A stretch of 64,000 nt of DNA from Rotaria sordida (Eukaryota; Rotifera; Eurotatoria; Philodinida; Philodinidae). Shown one piece after another: positions 35,154 to 46,314 of the stretch. The notes beneath the pieces were generated by a model. It ran no database searches and was not told the origin of the DNA. It saw only the letters and a list, made by a program, of their open reading frames with translations. The stretch is taken from assembly GCA_905250125.1 (NCBI GenBank), contig CAJNOL010000934.1:29005-93004 (forward strand). The letters are read 5' to 3'. A program made the position numbers and the translations under genes. Numbering within the stretch: position 1 is the first letter of the stretch; each line of letters opens with the position of its first letter.

Positions 35154-36349
35154 ATATAAAATTCTCATGATTTTCAACAACAACAAGTATATTTTTAAAT
35201 TAGAATAATAAATATATATTGTTCTCATATTTTCAGAAGATCTCATTTCAAATCCAAGATTATGTATATCATATTAATCTTTCGACAGAATAGTATTATC
35301 CATCGTTCACGAGTTGAAAAATCTAAGTTTCTTACAATTCTACATAAAACTATGACACAATATAATCATAGATTAAAAGAATTCAATATCATCTCGATAG
35401 TGAGGATGACATTTGTCTTCTACTGACTGAAGTCAAGTTCATAATAGAAATCTAGCGAATGTATGAATTTAATAGAATTCTACTTTATTATCCTTCACTT
35501 TCAATATCTGAATTGTGTTGAAAATAGATATGAGCAAGATGGTCCTGAGTCCACATCCACACCATTGTTTTTTTATTGGAATTAGGACCAAACTTTTTTT
35601 GACCTGAACCGGGATCGAATAACTTTTTTTTTATCAGGACCGGAATTAAATTGGTTTTTCTGACCGAATCCGGGACTAGAATCCAATTATTCTTTTTTTG
35701 GTCAGAACCGAGACGGACACTTTTCCTTTGGAACAATGCTTTTTATGGTCATGTAAAACTTGCGTCGAATGTCATATTGCCATGACTCATATTATGTTCT
35801 ACATAGATATGGGCAACATGACCCCAATTCCAACGAAACTGGGATGCGAACTAATTTGTTATCCTGACCTGAACTAGGATCAATGTTTTTTTTTGGCTAG
35901 AATGAAACATGACTAGTTTTGCTTGAAATTTTTCAATTAGTTAATTCTGATCGGTGTTGAATTCTTTCACTACATGAAATTCTATAGAATTACAAATTTC
36001 TTGATTGTGAGTATATATTTCTTCTTCTTACAAGTTTACAATTATGTTTAATGCAACATACAAATTAAATCCTATGAAACATTTGTTTGTTATATCTGTT
36101 CAGTATTGTCAATATGAGATCTGTTGTTGAAAATCAAATCACAACAAGATATCTATGGCTTACAGCCATAGTAATATTTTCGTCTCATCATTAATTCCGG
36201 AAAGAACACAACAAATTTAATTTAAAAAAGAAAATAAATCAATAAAGACTCTCATTGTATTTAGTCTTTTTTTATTTTTCTAGATTGATATACATATATA
36301 TATATTAGAAAAAAAGAAAAAAACATTTGATGGTTGTTTTCTTTAATCT
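35154..36349. other. Intergenic region with a degenerate tandem repeat
   Basis: The stretch follows the pseudogene. At about 35526-35740 a unit of roughly 45-55 bases, with a GACC-AACCGGGA-type core separated by T runs, is repeated three or four times. A related single block follows at 35812-35930; both blocks begin AGATATG-GCAA-ATG. The open frame at 35488-35736 on the minus strand is a translation of this repeat. No gene is seen. Confidence 0.5.
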
Positions 36350-39300
36350 ATGTCGATACGTATTAAAACTAAATATCATTGTTGTTCATTATTAATAATG
36401 TTTTCACGATGTATGTCATCCATCTATAGATCTTTAAACCAAAATTGTTCACGAAAAAAATATTTTTTATTGACAAATTCAGTATTAACTAATGATAATA
36501 ATAAATTAATTTTATTTAAAATAATTCAAGAAATATCATTAACATTTGGTTTATCATTATTTTTACTTTATCTTTTTTATCAATTATTGGGAAATTTTCT
36601 ATTAATTATATTTATTGTATGTGGAGTACTTTGTAAGTATATTTTATTTTTCTTTTTCTTTTTTTTGTTGTCACTTCTAAATAGAAAAAAAAAAAATTAA
36701 AGTAGATTAGAATCATATATTTGTTTGTAGAATTTCTTTTTATTTTCTTTTTTTTTTTATTTTCTTGAATTTTATGCAGTCGATAAACTGTTTTTTTTAT
36801 CGATGTTCAAATAACAAATAAGTATGTAAATTCAGTTCTTTTTAATTATATAAAAATTATTCTTTTTGCTTAAATAAAAAAAAAAATACATAAAATCAAA
36901 TTAAGTAAATTATTTTGTTTTTCTCTTTTAGTTACACTTTATGGTCTTCAAGATGCATTACTTTATCAACCAAATGAACCAGATACAGCACGAACAATTG
37001 TTCTAACACCAGACTTATTTCAAATGCCATATGAAACAATAACAATTGAAACATCAGATAATGAAAAATTACATGGATATTTAATAAAACAAAATCATCA
37101 TTCAAATGAATGTGAAACATTAATTTTTTTTCATGGAAATGCAGGAAATATTGGACATCGGTATGAATTAAATCGGAGATTTTTTAAATCAAGTTGACAC
37201 TCTATTTTTTTTCTCTTTCACTTGGAAACGATTTAGGATATTCAAAACATTCTTAGATTAATTTCATTCAAGAATAAATTAAAAACATTGTCATCTATTC
37301 TAAACTATGCAGTTCAATATCTGTAATTTTTGATTTCGAAAGTCAAGATAGATAATTAAAAAAAAATATTAAAATACATGGAAAAACCTTTATTGAATAT
37401 TTACTAAATAAGAACATTGCTAACATCTCAAATATATCTTCCATAGTATTTATCTTGAAAATAACAAAATTTATATTTTTTTCTTTTTGTTTTGATCTCA
37501 CTCGTGTATAGGTAATAGTTTGCTTCCGTTATCATAGTGACGTATCAGTTTCGAGTTAGAAAAACTTTGAGAAACAAAACGTTCTCGTGATCATAGGACT
37601 TGATTGATGCAGTACACATTCTCATGGGAGTCAAACATGATGAAGAGATCTTTCTAAAATAGGAATGTATTTGGTAAAATCCCTTTGCGTATGAATTAAA
37701 AAAGTCTCTTCACCTTTGTACATTCATGTTTTTATTACAGAACAGCGCATTCATGATGAAAGAAAACATGTCTTCAGATATACAACACGTGGAGATTTGT
37801 TCTATGAAGTATTTATTCAATCTGAGAATGTATTTCTTTTCGTAAAAAGATCTAAAGACATTTTTCGAGCCAGACACATACAAAAAAAATATTGAATGTA
37901 TATTCAACTGCTGTTTGTATATAAACTATTTCTTCACAGACAACTGTATTTATTCAAGGTAACTTGGCAACTAATAGCTATGCTAATAGTACATTTAAGC
38001 AATTAACTCCAGGGTATCTTCGTCCCTTTTCTGAAATTTCTGGAGAACAGGTTGTCAGAAAAATTTGAAATTTTCACAGTACGCAGATCTTGACAAGTGG
38101 AGTAAAAGTTGTCATAGACTGACAGTTCCCAGATGCTGTCTTCTATGACATAATGAGATTACAATGGCGAAAAATTGCTCCCCCGTTTCTCCGACATGCT
38201 ATGCTCGATCGAGCTGAACTTTTTTTTTTGACAGACACTAAACATACTTTGGAGTGTACATCTTTTTATTATTTTGTTCTTCGAATAAAAAAGCCAAAAT
38301 ATCAAAGCTACCCTAAAAAATGCATGTCTTTTTTTGTAACAGCTACCAGAAATCAGTAGAACAACATTTTTTGAAACCAAAATAAAATACAGTGTATAGA
38401 ATCAATGAACAAAAGTTTTGAGCCACGGAAGAGGAATATCCTTAAATGAGTTTGACAAAAAAAAAATTTAACTTTCCTTTGTTTCAGTTATTTAGCTTTT
38501 GAGAAGATGAGATATTGCCAGTGACATATCTACAGTGGGCAACAACGTGGATATTAGATGAAAAAATGAAAGTGAACTTCTTCGGAATTTGATTAGTAAC
38601 TTATACACTTTGATTAACGATCAGGGTTTTGGTAAAGAAAAATTTTGTCCCAGCTGCTAAATTCATTGGAAAAACTTAGCCACAAACTCAACGCCTTCAA
38701 AGAAAAACATAATTTTTTTTCATCTATCTTATTTTTTTGGGTAGAAGAAGCCAACATTTCTATGAAAAGAAATCATTTTTGACAGAAAATAAGTCATGTC
38801 CCCGTGCTCAATAAAAATTTTCTTTTTAATTAGATTACAAAATGTTCATTTACTCTATCAAGCATGTAATATTAACGTTCTTCTATTTGATTATCGTGGT
38901 TATGGAAAATCAACTGGTAAACCATCTGAAGCAGGTTTTTATATAGATGCACAAGCTGTTTATGATTATGTTCGTAAACGTACTGATCTTAATCAGGAAA
39001 AAATCTTTTTTTTCGGTCGTTCACTTGGTGGTGCTGTTGCATTACATCTTGGTAAAAAAGATTAAAAAATAAATAAATAAATATCTAAATTCTCATTTGT
39101 TCTTTTTCTTTTTTTATTCTTGTATAGCTTCGCATCTTGCTGAAACAAATGAAACATTACCATTATATTGTGTTATTGTTGAAAATACTTTTACATCAAT
39201 ACCTGATATGGCTAAAAGATTATTTCAAGTTTTTATAATTGATTATATACCAACTTGGTGCTATAAAAATGTGGTATGATTTAAAAGAAAATATTTCAAT

Positions 39301-40292
39301 CTAGTTTTTTTTCTGCTACTTTTTGTTTTTTAATATAGTTTTCATCAATTAAAAAAATTCGTCATATAAAAGTACCAGTACTCTTCCTTTCCGGTGCACA
39401 AGATGAATTAGTTCCTCCACAAATGATGCAGAAATTACATGAGGTTTGTTAAGACTTAGACGATCAATGAATGATAAAATGTCGAAATCGTTTTTATAAC
39501 AAGTAAATCTTGAAAGTTGATTACAGTCGCTGAGGCGGATACTAAAAAACAATACTATATACTGTCGTTTCATACAGTTTGTGATCGTAAAAAGCTATAA
39601 ATCGATATTTAGTAAATACAATATTACGACTATGTATTGTATTGTACCGTCGTTATACTGTGCCTACTAAGCGGCGAAAAAAGACCATCTCAAGCGACCA
39701 TGCTTATTGGATCTGGAAAGTTATCGGTGTTCTTATTTCATTCGTTGACGACAGAAAATTTACCCGGGCTAAATAAGCATTGTCGTTTTAGATAGGTTTT
39801 TTTTTGTCATTTGGTAGACGTAGTATGACAATCGAGTACTCGATTTTCAGACCATTAGCAATTGTATACAGTACAATAGAATATGGTCGTAATACAGCGC
39901 CTACCAGATATCAATTTACTGATATTTATGACTGTAAACTGTATTAAACGATAATATATAGTACTGTGCAATGTAAGATTAATATTGGATTTTCATAAAA
40001 CTGTTTATTTTTAAAATGCTTAATTATTTATCCATATAAAAGATAGATCTAACTAATATATTTGTTTTAAGGAATGTACAAGTCCGAAAAAACAATTAAT
40101 CTTATTTTCTGATGGTCAACATAATACAACATGGCTTTCATATAATTATACAACTCAGATATATAAATTTCTTCATGAAGTAAATAATTTCATTTGTTTT
40201 ATTTATTGTATAATTATATATATATATGTGTACATTCATTTTAGTGCTCAATATCATTGGAAACAACACCAACAGCATCGAGTGTTAATTAA
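36350..40292 (+). CDS. ABHD13: ABHD13-type alpha/beta hydrolase, membrane anchored
   Basis: Seven exons, 36350-36632, 36932-37160, 38834-39051, 39128-39273, 39339-39443, 40072-40179 and 40245-40292, join to 378 residues (human ABHD13 337). A single transmembrane helix near residues 65-95 (LFLLYLFYQLLGNFLLIIFI) precedes the hydrolase fold. FFHGNAGNIGHR is the family oxyanion block, NVLLFDYRGYGKSTG the strand-turn, and FFFGRSLGGAVALHL carries the nucleophile Ser. WCYKNVFSSIKKIRH, the acid Asp in LFLSGAQDELVPP and the His in FSDGQHNTTWL complete the triad. It belongs to the Bem46/ABHD13 group; the physiological substrate is not established (depalmitoylase activity has been suggested for relatives). 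The second intron (1.7 kb) and the fifth (630 bases, with a foldback element) are long. Another ATG at 36398 could be used. Confidence 0.92.
39549..39968. repeat. Foldback (inverted-repeat) element in an ABHD13 intron
   Basis: The left arm AATACTATATACTGTCGTTT, then CATACAGTTTGTGATCGTAA, pairs imperfectly with the right arm, which contains ACTGTAAACTGTATTAAACG and ATAATATATAGTACTG. An inner pair is ACAATATTACGACTATGTAT with AATATGGTCGTAATAC. The total is about 420 bases with no coding capacity. It lies in the fifth intron of ABHD13. Confidence 0.6.
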
Positions 40293-41467
40293 ATAATAAT
40301 AAAAAAACCAACCAACTAGTACATATATATATATATTCATTTTTCTGTTGAAATAATATTTAATGTTGTCTAAATGTTTTGTATCTCTTTATTTCAAAGT
40401 TTTTTTTTCCTCTTCTCCATTTTATGATATTTGAAACAAGACCAAACCAAAAATGAAATAAACATGATACTGATATTATTATCTTAGAATTGAAATAAAA
40501 GATTTCTTCGTTTTTTTTTTTTCTATAAATATAATTCTTATCAATAAGTAATAATCACTTAATGTCATAAAAAATTGATAGACAACGTAAACTTTGTGTA
40601 ATTAGTTGTCAGATTTATTTGACTATCACTTTATCAGTATACATACGATGTATCTATGTTTTTCTTAGGGTGATGACAGTATATGTATATAAAAGGTGAA
40701 TTAGAAATGAAGATTAATATATGTAAAATAAATACTAGTTATTTTATGAATTTAGATTTGACACAAAAAAACATGTCAATCTATCAAATTTCCCCTGTTT
40801 TTTTCTTTTACTACATGTTATTATAGCATGATAAAATAGATTAATATAAAGTGTCTATGTATGTTTTATATTATCTCCTATGTCTTTCTTTAGAATATTC
40901 AATCTATTGCAAACTATGTCAATGTTATACAGAATTAAATATACAATAATGAATTATGTTTCTATTGATGAATTTCTAATAGTTTGCACGAGATCTTCTT
41001 TTTTTGTGTCTTCAATCTAGTATTTCTTTTTTGGAAATAGAATGTTGTTGAATCAAATTTCTATATCTTAATAATACATATATAAATATACAAGATGATA
41101 TCCAATGGTTCTATCATCTAACTAGAATAACAGACTGTGTTCTTTTTCTTTTCTTTTTTTTTTCTTCGTACAATCTCTGAAATGATAGCTAATAATTTAT
41201 TATTATTATTTTTATGTTATATGTGTTGTAACTGATATCTCTGATAATTCTATATATTTAGAAGTGTTTATTTAATCAGTCAACTAGAACAATCAATTAT
41301 ATGTAACATCAAAAAAAAAGAAACTGGTGGAGTAAGATAATATTTCTGATATGAATATATGACAATGTTCTTGTCATTTCTATTGACACCAACGATAGTT
41401 CTTCTCAGAGACAATTATTCTTATTTTCAACTATGTATTTTCTATTAATTTTTCAAAATTTATCATA
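40293..41467. other. Intergenic region between ABHD13 and the esterase gene
   Basis: Tandem plus-strand genes flank this stretch. It holds the ABHD13 3' untranslated region with possible AATAAA signals (for example near 40457) and the upstream region of the esterase. No exon or repeat is recognised. Confidence 0.5.
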
Positions 41468-44400
41468 ATGAACAATGTAATTATTAGATACCTATTCTAT
41501 TTTTTTATTCTCCTATTCCATAGTAATAAAATTTATTCATCATCTTCTATAATTCTTTATCCATCATTTCAACGTATTTTTGATCAATTATTATATAATT
41601 CAACATTACCTCAATGTACAGAATTAATATGTAATCAAACTGAAACACAAGCAAATTTTTCTCATATAAAATTATCTAATGAAAATTTATTAAACTTATC
41701 ATTATATAATAAATTAAATAAAAAAAATAATGGACCATATCTTATAACATCAACTGGTATTTATCGTGGTAGACGACTTGAATATCATAATCGTTATATT
41801 GATCAATTTCTTGGTATTTATTATGGTGAATTACCTGAAACTTTAAAAAAACCAATTAAAAAACGTTTTAATTATTCAATACAAAATGCAACAAAATTTA
41901 GTCCATCTTGTATGCAATCATTATCAATGACAAAAAATCTTTCATATGGTTCATTTGTTATGCAACATGATTTTAATGAAAATTGTCTTTCATTAAATAT
42001 CTATCGAGCTGATATACGTTATGGAGAAAAACCTAAAGCTATTATGTTATTTTCTCATGGCGGATCAAATCAATTAGGTAAAAAACAAAAAATCAAAAGA
42101 ATAAATATCGTTTTTATAAATGAAATGAAATTTTTGCTTAGGTAGTGGATCATTATTTGATGGAAGTATATTAGCTAGTGAAGGTGATATTATTGTTATA
42201 ACAATGAATTTTCGTCTTAATTATCATGGATTTTTATCAAGTGGAGATGGTCGAGTCAAAGGTATTTGTTGTTATTATTTTATTTTTATAAATAACAAGA
42301 CAATGAAAAGTTTGATTTGAGTTATTAAATTTATATTTGAATAGTTCGTATGTTTTTTTAAAGATTATATATTTAATAGAAATTAATAGATAATTTCTTG
42401 TTATTTCTTTATAGAAACTGTCGAATGACGTCAGTTCGCTTGCAAAATAATTCTTATCTTTTTATCTGCTTATCCTTCTAGATGTATTATTTATTATGAA
42501 TGTACTTTGTCAGGAAAAAAATCATACTACATTGTTTTACTTATCGAGATTTTTGTGTCTTTTTTTTGACACATTACAATTAACATATTTTCGTCATGAA
42601 ACATAGGAATCTTTATTCTATACATTAGTCTTCTAATAATTTCTCAATGTAACTTCCAAATACAAAATTTACATATTCTCTTGAGATATAGCATATCAAT
42701 AGAAAATATGTTATTTAAACTTCTAAACCTAGATCGTAATTTCAGTTCGAAATATTGAATTTTTGTTTTCTTTGTCCTAAATTATTTATTCCTTTTTGTT
42801 TCGGTGCATTGATCAAATAAATATATGAATAAAAAAAAAACCAAGAGAGATCACTGTTGAACTTTTTGATAGACATTGAAAATATCTCAATCTAGCAGTA
42901 TTCAAGATTACTGAAATATCCATACGACCTTCATCATAACATTGCTAAAATTTCATTAAACATTCTTCTGTTATGACTTTATGTTTTCGACGTTTTCGGA
43001 TTGGAACCTCTATGTTATCTCGTATTCTTGCAATCGATACTAAAGATTGTTATCGTAATGTAAATGTTTAGATGTGAAGAATTCACAGGTTTTGTTTTTT
43101 TATTCGATAATGTCGATCTTTTGAATAATTAGTAGTATATGGTGTTATAGTATATTTGAAAAGTTTATTGGAGTTTTTGTTTATTTGAAATTTATTAAGT
43201 ACCTTGAAAAAGTTTCATGTTTCTTATAAGATCATCGTATAGAAGAAGAAAATGAGTTTGTACACATCATCTCTACTAGGAAGATGGGAATCCACATTTT
43301 TGCAGGCTTGAATCCGAGAAAACCTAAACTTCGAGACTCGAGTATTTTATCATCAATATCTGACACTCTTTGTGTACATGAACAAGTGAAGGATAAAGAT
43401 TTTAGCTATTTATGGACTAGTCTCAGAAAAAAAGTCAACATACAGTTGTTTCTTGTTGTACACATTCTCATAACTCGATGCTTAATAAATCAAATATTTT
43501 CACTTACGAGGAAATCGCTCGGAAAATCGTCAAAGCGACATCTTCAGCTATATAGAATAGTTTTAGTTGTTTTCATATAAACGAGATCAAGCAAGTAGGG
43601 AGCTGCGAATACAGATTCTTATGGATTCAAACCTGCAGCTCCCTAATCTCTAGACGATAGATTATGAATAAATCGAAAACATATACATTCAAAATATGAT
43701 CCTTTTTTTTTTGTAATACATAAAAAAAACTAATCAATAATAAAATTTGTTTACAACAAAAGGTAACTATGGTCTTTGGGATCAACTATTAGCAGTCGAA
43801 TGGATTTATGAAAATGCACATTTATTTGGTGGTGATCGAGATCGAATAGTTCTAACCGGTCATTCAGCAGGTGCTGGAAATGTTATGTTAATACCTGGTA
43901 TATTACAAATTCAATATTATTTGTTTTCTTTTTTTTTTTCATTGTTTTTCGTTCTATTTTATCTAGCAAGTCATCATTCTCGTGGTATGATACGACGTGT
44001 TATATCACAATCGGGTACCGGTTTAGCACCATGGAGTATAAATCATAATCCAATGAAAACACTTAAACGTTTTTCAGAAGATTATTGTTGTAAACGTTCA
44101 AATGAAAATGAAATGATTAATTGTATTTATAACTTATTAGAAAAAAGTGATCGAGATATTTATCATCTTCATATAAGTCTTAATATTGGTATAGAAAAAA
44201 AACGAATCAACTAATATATATATATATATGTTTTTTTTTTCTCTCTTTTAGCTGATGATAATCCATATCCTGTTATTGATAATGATTTTATAAATGATAC
44301 AATTGAAAATATTTTAAAAAGTGATATTTATAAAAATATTGATTTTTTAACAGGTGTTACATTAAATGAAGGTCTTTATTTTGCTGAATATCATATAAAA

Positions 44401-46200
44401 AATTTTTATAATGAACGTCAAAATCCATTATATTTAATAAATAGATCTTCTTTAAATAAAAAATGTCCAAATATTTATTCAAATTTAACTACTATAAAAC
44501 CATCAAGTATAGTATTTAAAGGAAATCCAACAATACAAATAGAATCTAATAATAATGAAAAAGATAATTTAATGAGTATTGAACGACGAATAGATATTGA
44601 ACAAGCATCAACTAATGAGTTAGATGTGTATCTTAAAAATTTTGTTCAATTAAATTATATTGAACAATATATTTATGCAAATTTTCGACATGGAAAATGT
44701 TTTATTAATGATGTCAAAAAGAAATATAAATTACCAGGTATTAAATAGTACAATACAAAAAAAAAAAAATTTAGAATTTTTTTTTTTTTATTATTTAGCT
44801 CAAAATAATATAACAAATCAATTAAGTCTTTTTATTGATCTTGTTTCGGATTTAATGTTTAATTTTCATATGGTTCTTTGTTTAAATTTACTTTCTAATA
44901 TACCAATTAGAAATGCATCAAATTATGCATATATTTATTCACATCGACCAACATCGAAAGTACTTAGTGGATATCGTGATCAACTTAAATTATTACCAGA
45001 AGCTATTGGACATTTTGCTGAATTAGGTAATTAAATAAATATTATTTTTCTTTAGATTCTATTTAATCATTTTGTTATTAAATTTAAATTTAAGAAATAA
45101 AAATCTTTAATTAAGTTGAAGTAATCGAATAGAAATATTTTTTTTTTTGTTTTGATTAATTAATCATATTCATTTCTATTTTGTAGGAAAAACTGAATGT
45201 AATTTATTACATTTTAATATCATCTGTATTGTTAAATGATAATTTTCTTTCGTTAAAATAATTTCGTACATCTTTATCCAAGAAAAAGACTTGGAAAAAT
45301 GTTTTCCTTGCATCTATACTTTTCTAGTAATAGAATATGATTTTTTTTCTTCTATTCTTATTTATTTACTACAAAAATACTTACAAGATTATTATATAAT
45401 ATGTAAATAATTGAGTCAATTATAAGTAAACTGTACAATAATTATTCTTTTATTTAAAAGTCAAGATTTGTCCTATTGTCATAGAAAATTTGATAATATA
45501 ATATTAACTAATTTGAAGTTGTTTAATGTAACCGGCAAAAATTCTTTTGTTTGTAATTCTCGTTTAAAAATTTTATTCAACAAATTTTTAATAATAAAAA
45601 TTTCCTATCAATTTTAAAACTAAATTTATTTTGTATTTTAATAGATTATGTTTTTGGTGTACCATTAGGACGTAATTATTCTCGTATACATCGAAATGTG
45701 AATATGAATTTTTATAATTATTCAACTGATGAAGAAAATTTTAGTCGACAATTAATTCGTTATTGGTCAAATTTTATTAAAACTGGGTTTGTTTTTAAAT
45801 TTTTATATCTAATTTTTTTTTTATTTTTTTTTTATTAAATAGAGATCCAAATAAAGGTTCATCTTCTATGGATGAATCTAATATTGAATGGAAACCATAT
45901 ACAAATAATGAACATAATTATTTATATTTTGGTTTAAATTCTATTCAAAATGAACTTAATTATTTTGATAAAATGTATCAATTTTGGCTTCGATGTTTTC
46001 GTATTGAATCTAAAGGTGGTTGTCGAAAGAAAAAATTTATAAAACATTTAATATTATTTATGACTTCATTAATTTTTCTATCAATTCTTCTAATGATGTA
46101 TTTTCTTTGGAAATATTGTCAAAAGAAAAAACCAGGACATTTATTTTCACATCGCTCACCAACAGCTTTATACCCATATCCTAATCATGTATTAGCATAA
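41468..46200 (+). CDS. Membrane-anchored carboxylesterase-like protein (cholinesterase/neuroligin superfamily)
   Basis: Eight exons, 41468-42077, 42142-42261, 43763-43897, 43967-44188, 44252-44737, 44799-45026, 45645-45786 and 45843-46200, are all in phase and give 766 residues. A signal peptide ([16 protein letters not shown]) leads a long type-B carboxylesterase domain: early disulfide block [14 protein letters not shown], oxyanion [26 protein letters not shown], and the nucleophile elbow GHSAGAG (Ser278). The Glu region is VTLNEGLYF and the His region [18 protein letters not shown]. All three catalytic residues therefore look present, unlike neuroligins, where Ser is replaced. Near the C-terminus [20 protein letters not shown] is a transmembrane helix with a short basic cytoplasmic tail ending PYPNHVLA. 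This topology is that of neuroligin or neurotactin-type adhesion proteins, so it may combine esterase activity and membrane anchoring. Substrate unknown. The 1.5 kb second intron carries a TIR element copy. Confidence 0.88.
43277..43645. repeat. Dispersed terminal-inverted-repeat element, copy 2
   Basis: Second copy of the family at 33538-34001, inserted in the same orientation in an esterase-gene intron. Shared blocks include ATCCGAGAAAACCTAAACTT versus the TTCGAGAAAATCTAAACTT of copy 1, CTCAGAAAAAAAGTCAAC, ATAGAATAGTTTTAG and GAGATCAAGCAAG. The right end has a small hairpin, AGGGAGCTGCGAA...CCTGCAGCTCCCTA. The 98-codon open frame at 43284-43580 is part of this repeat. Confidence 0.65.
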
Positions 46201-46314
46201 AAAGACATAAGCTTTCTTTTTTTTCGTTCTCTTTTCGATGAATTATAATAATAAAAGATTTACATCAAAGAAATTAAAAGAAAAAAACGTTGCTGTTTTT
46301 TTTTTTTTTTTTTT

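Noticed and set aside
37710-38380. Small frames inside the long ABHD13 intron
   Set aside because: Neither strand shows similarity, splice support or codon bias; the region looks like decayed repeat.
43284-43580. 98-codon plus-strand frame in the esterase intron
   Set aside because: It lies within the dispersed TIR element and is not open in the other copy.
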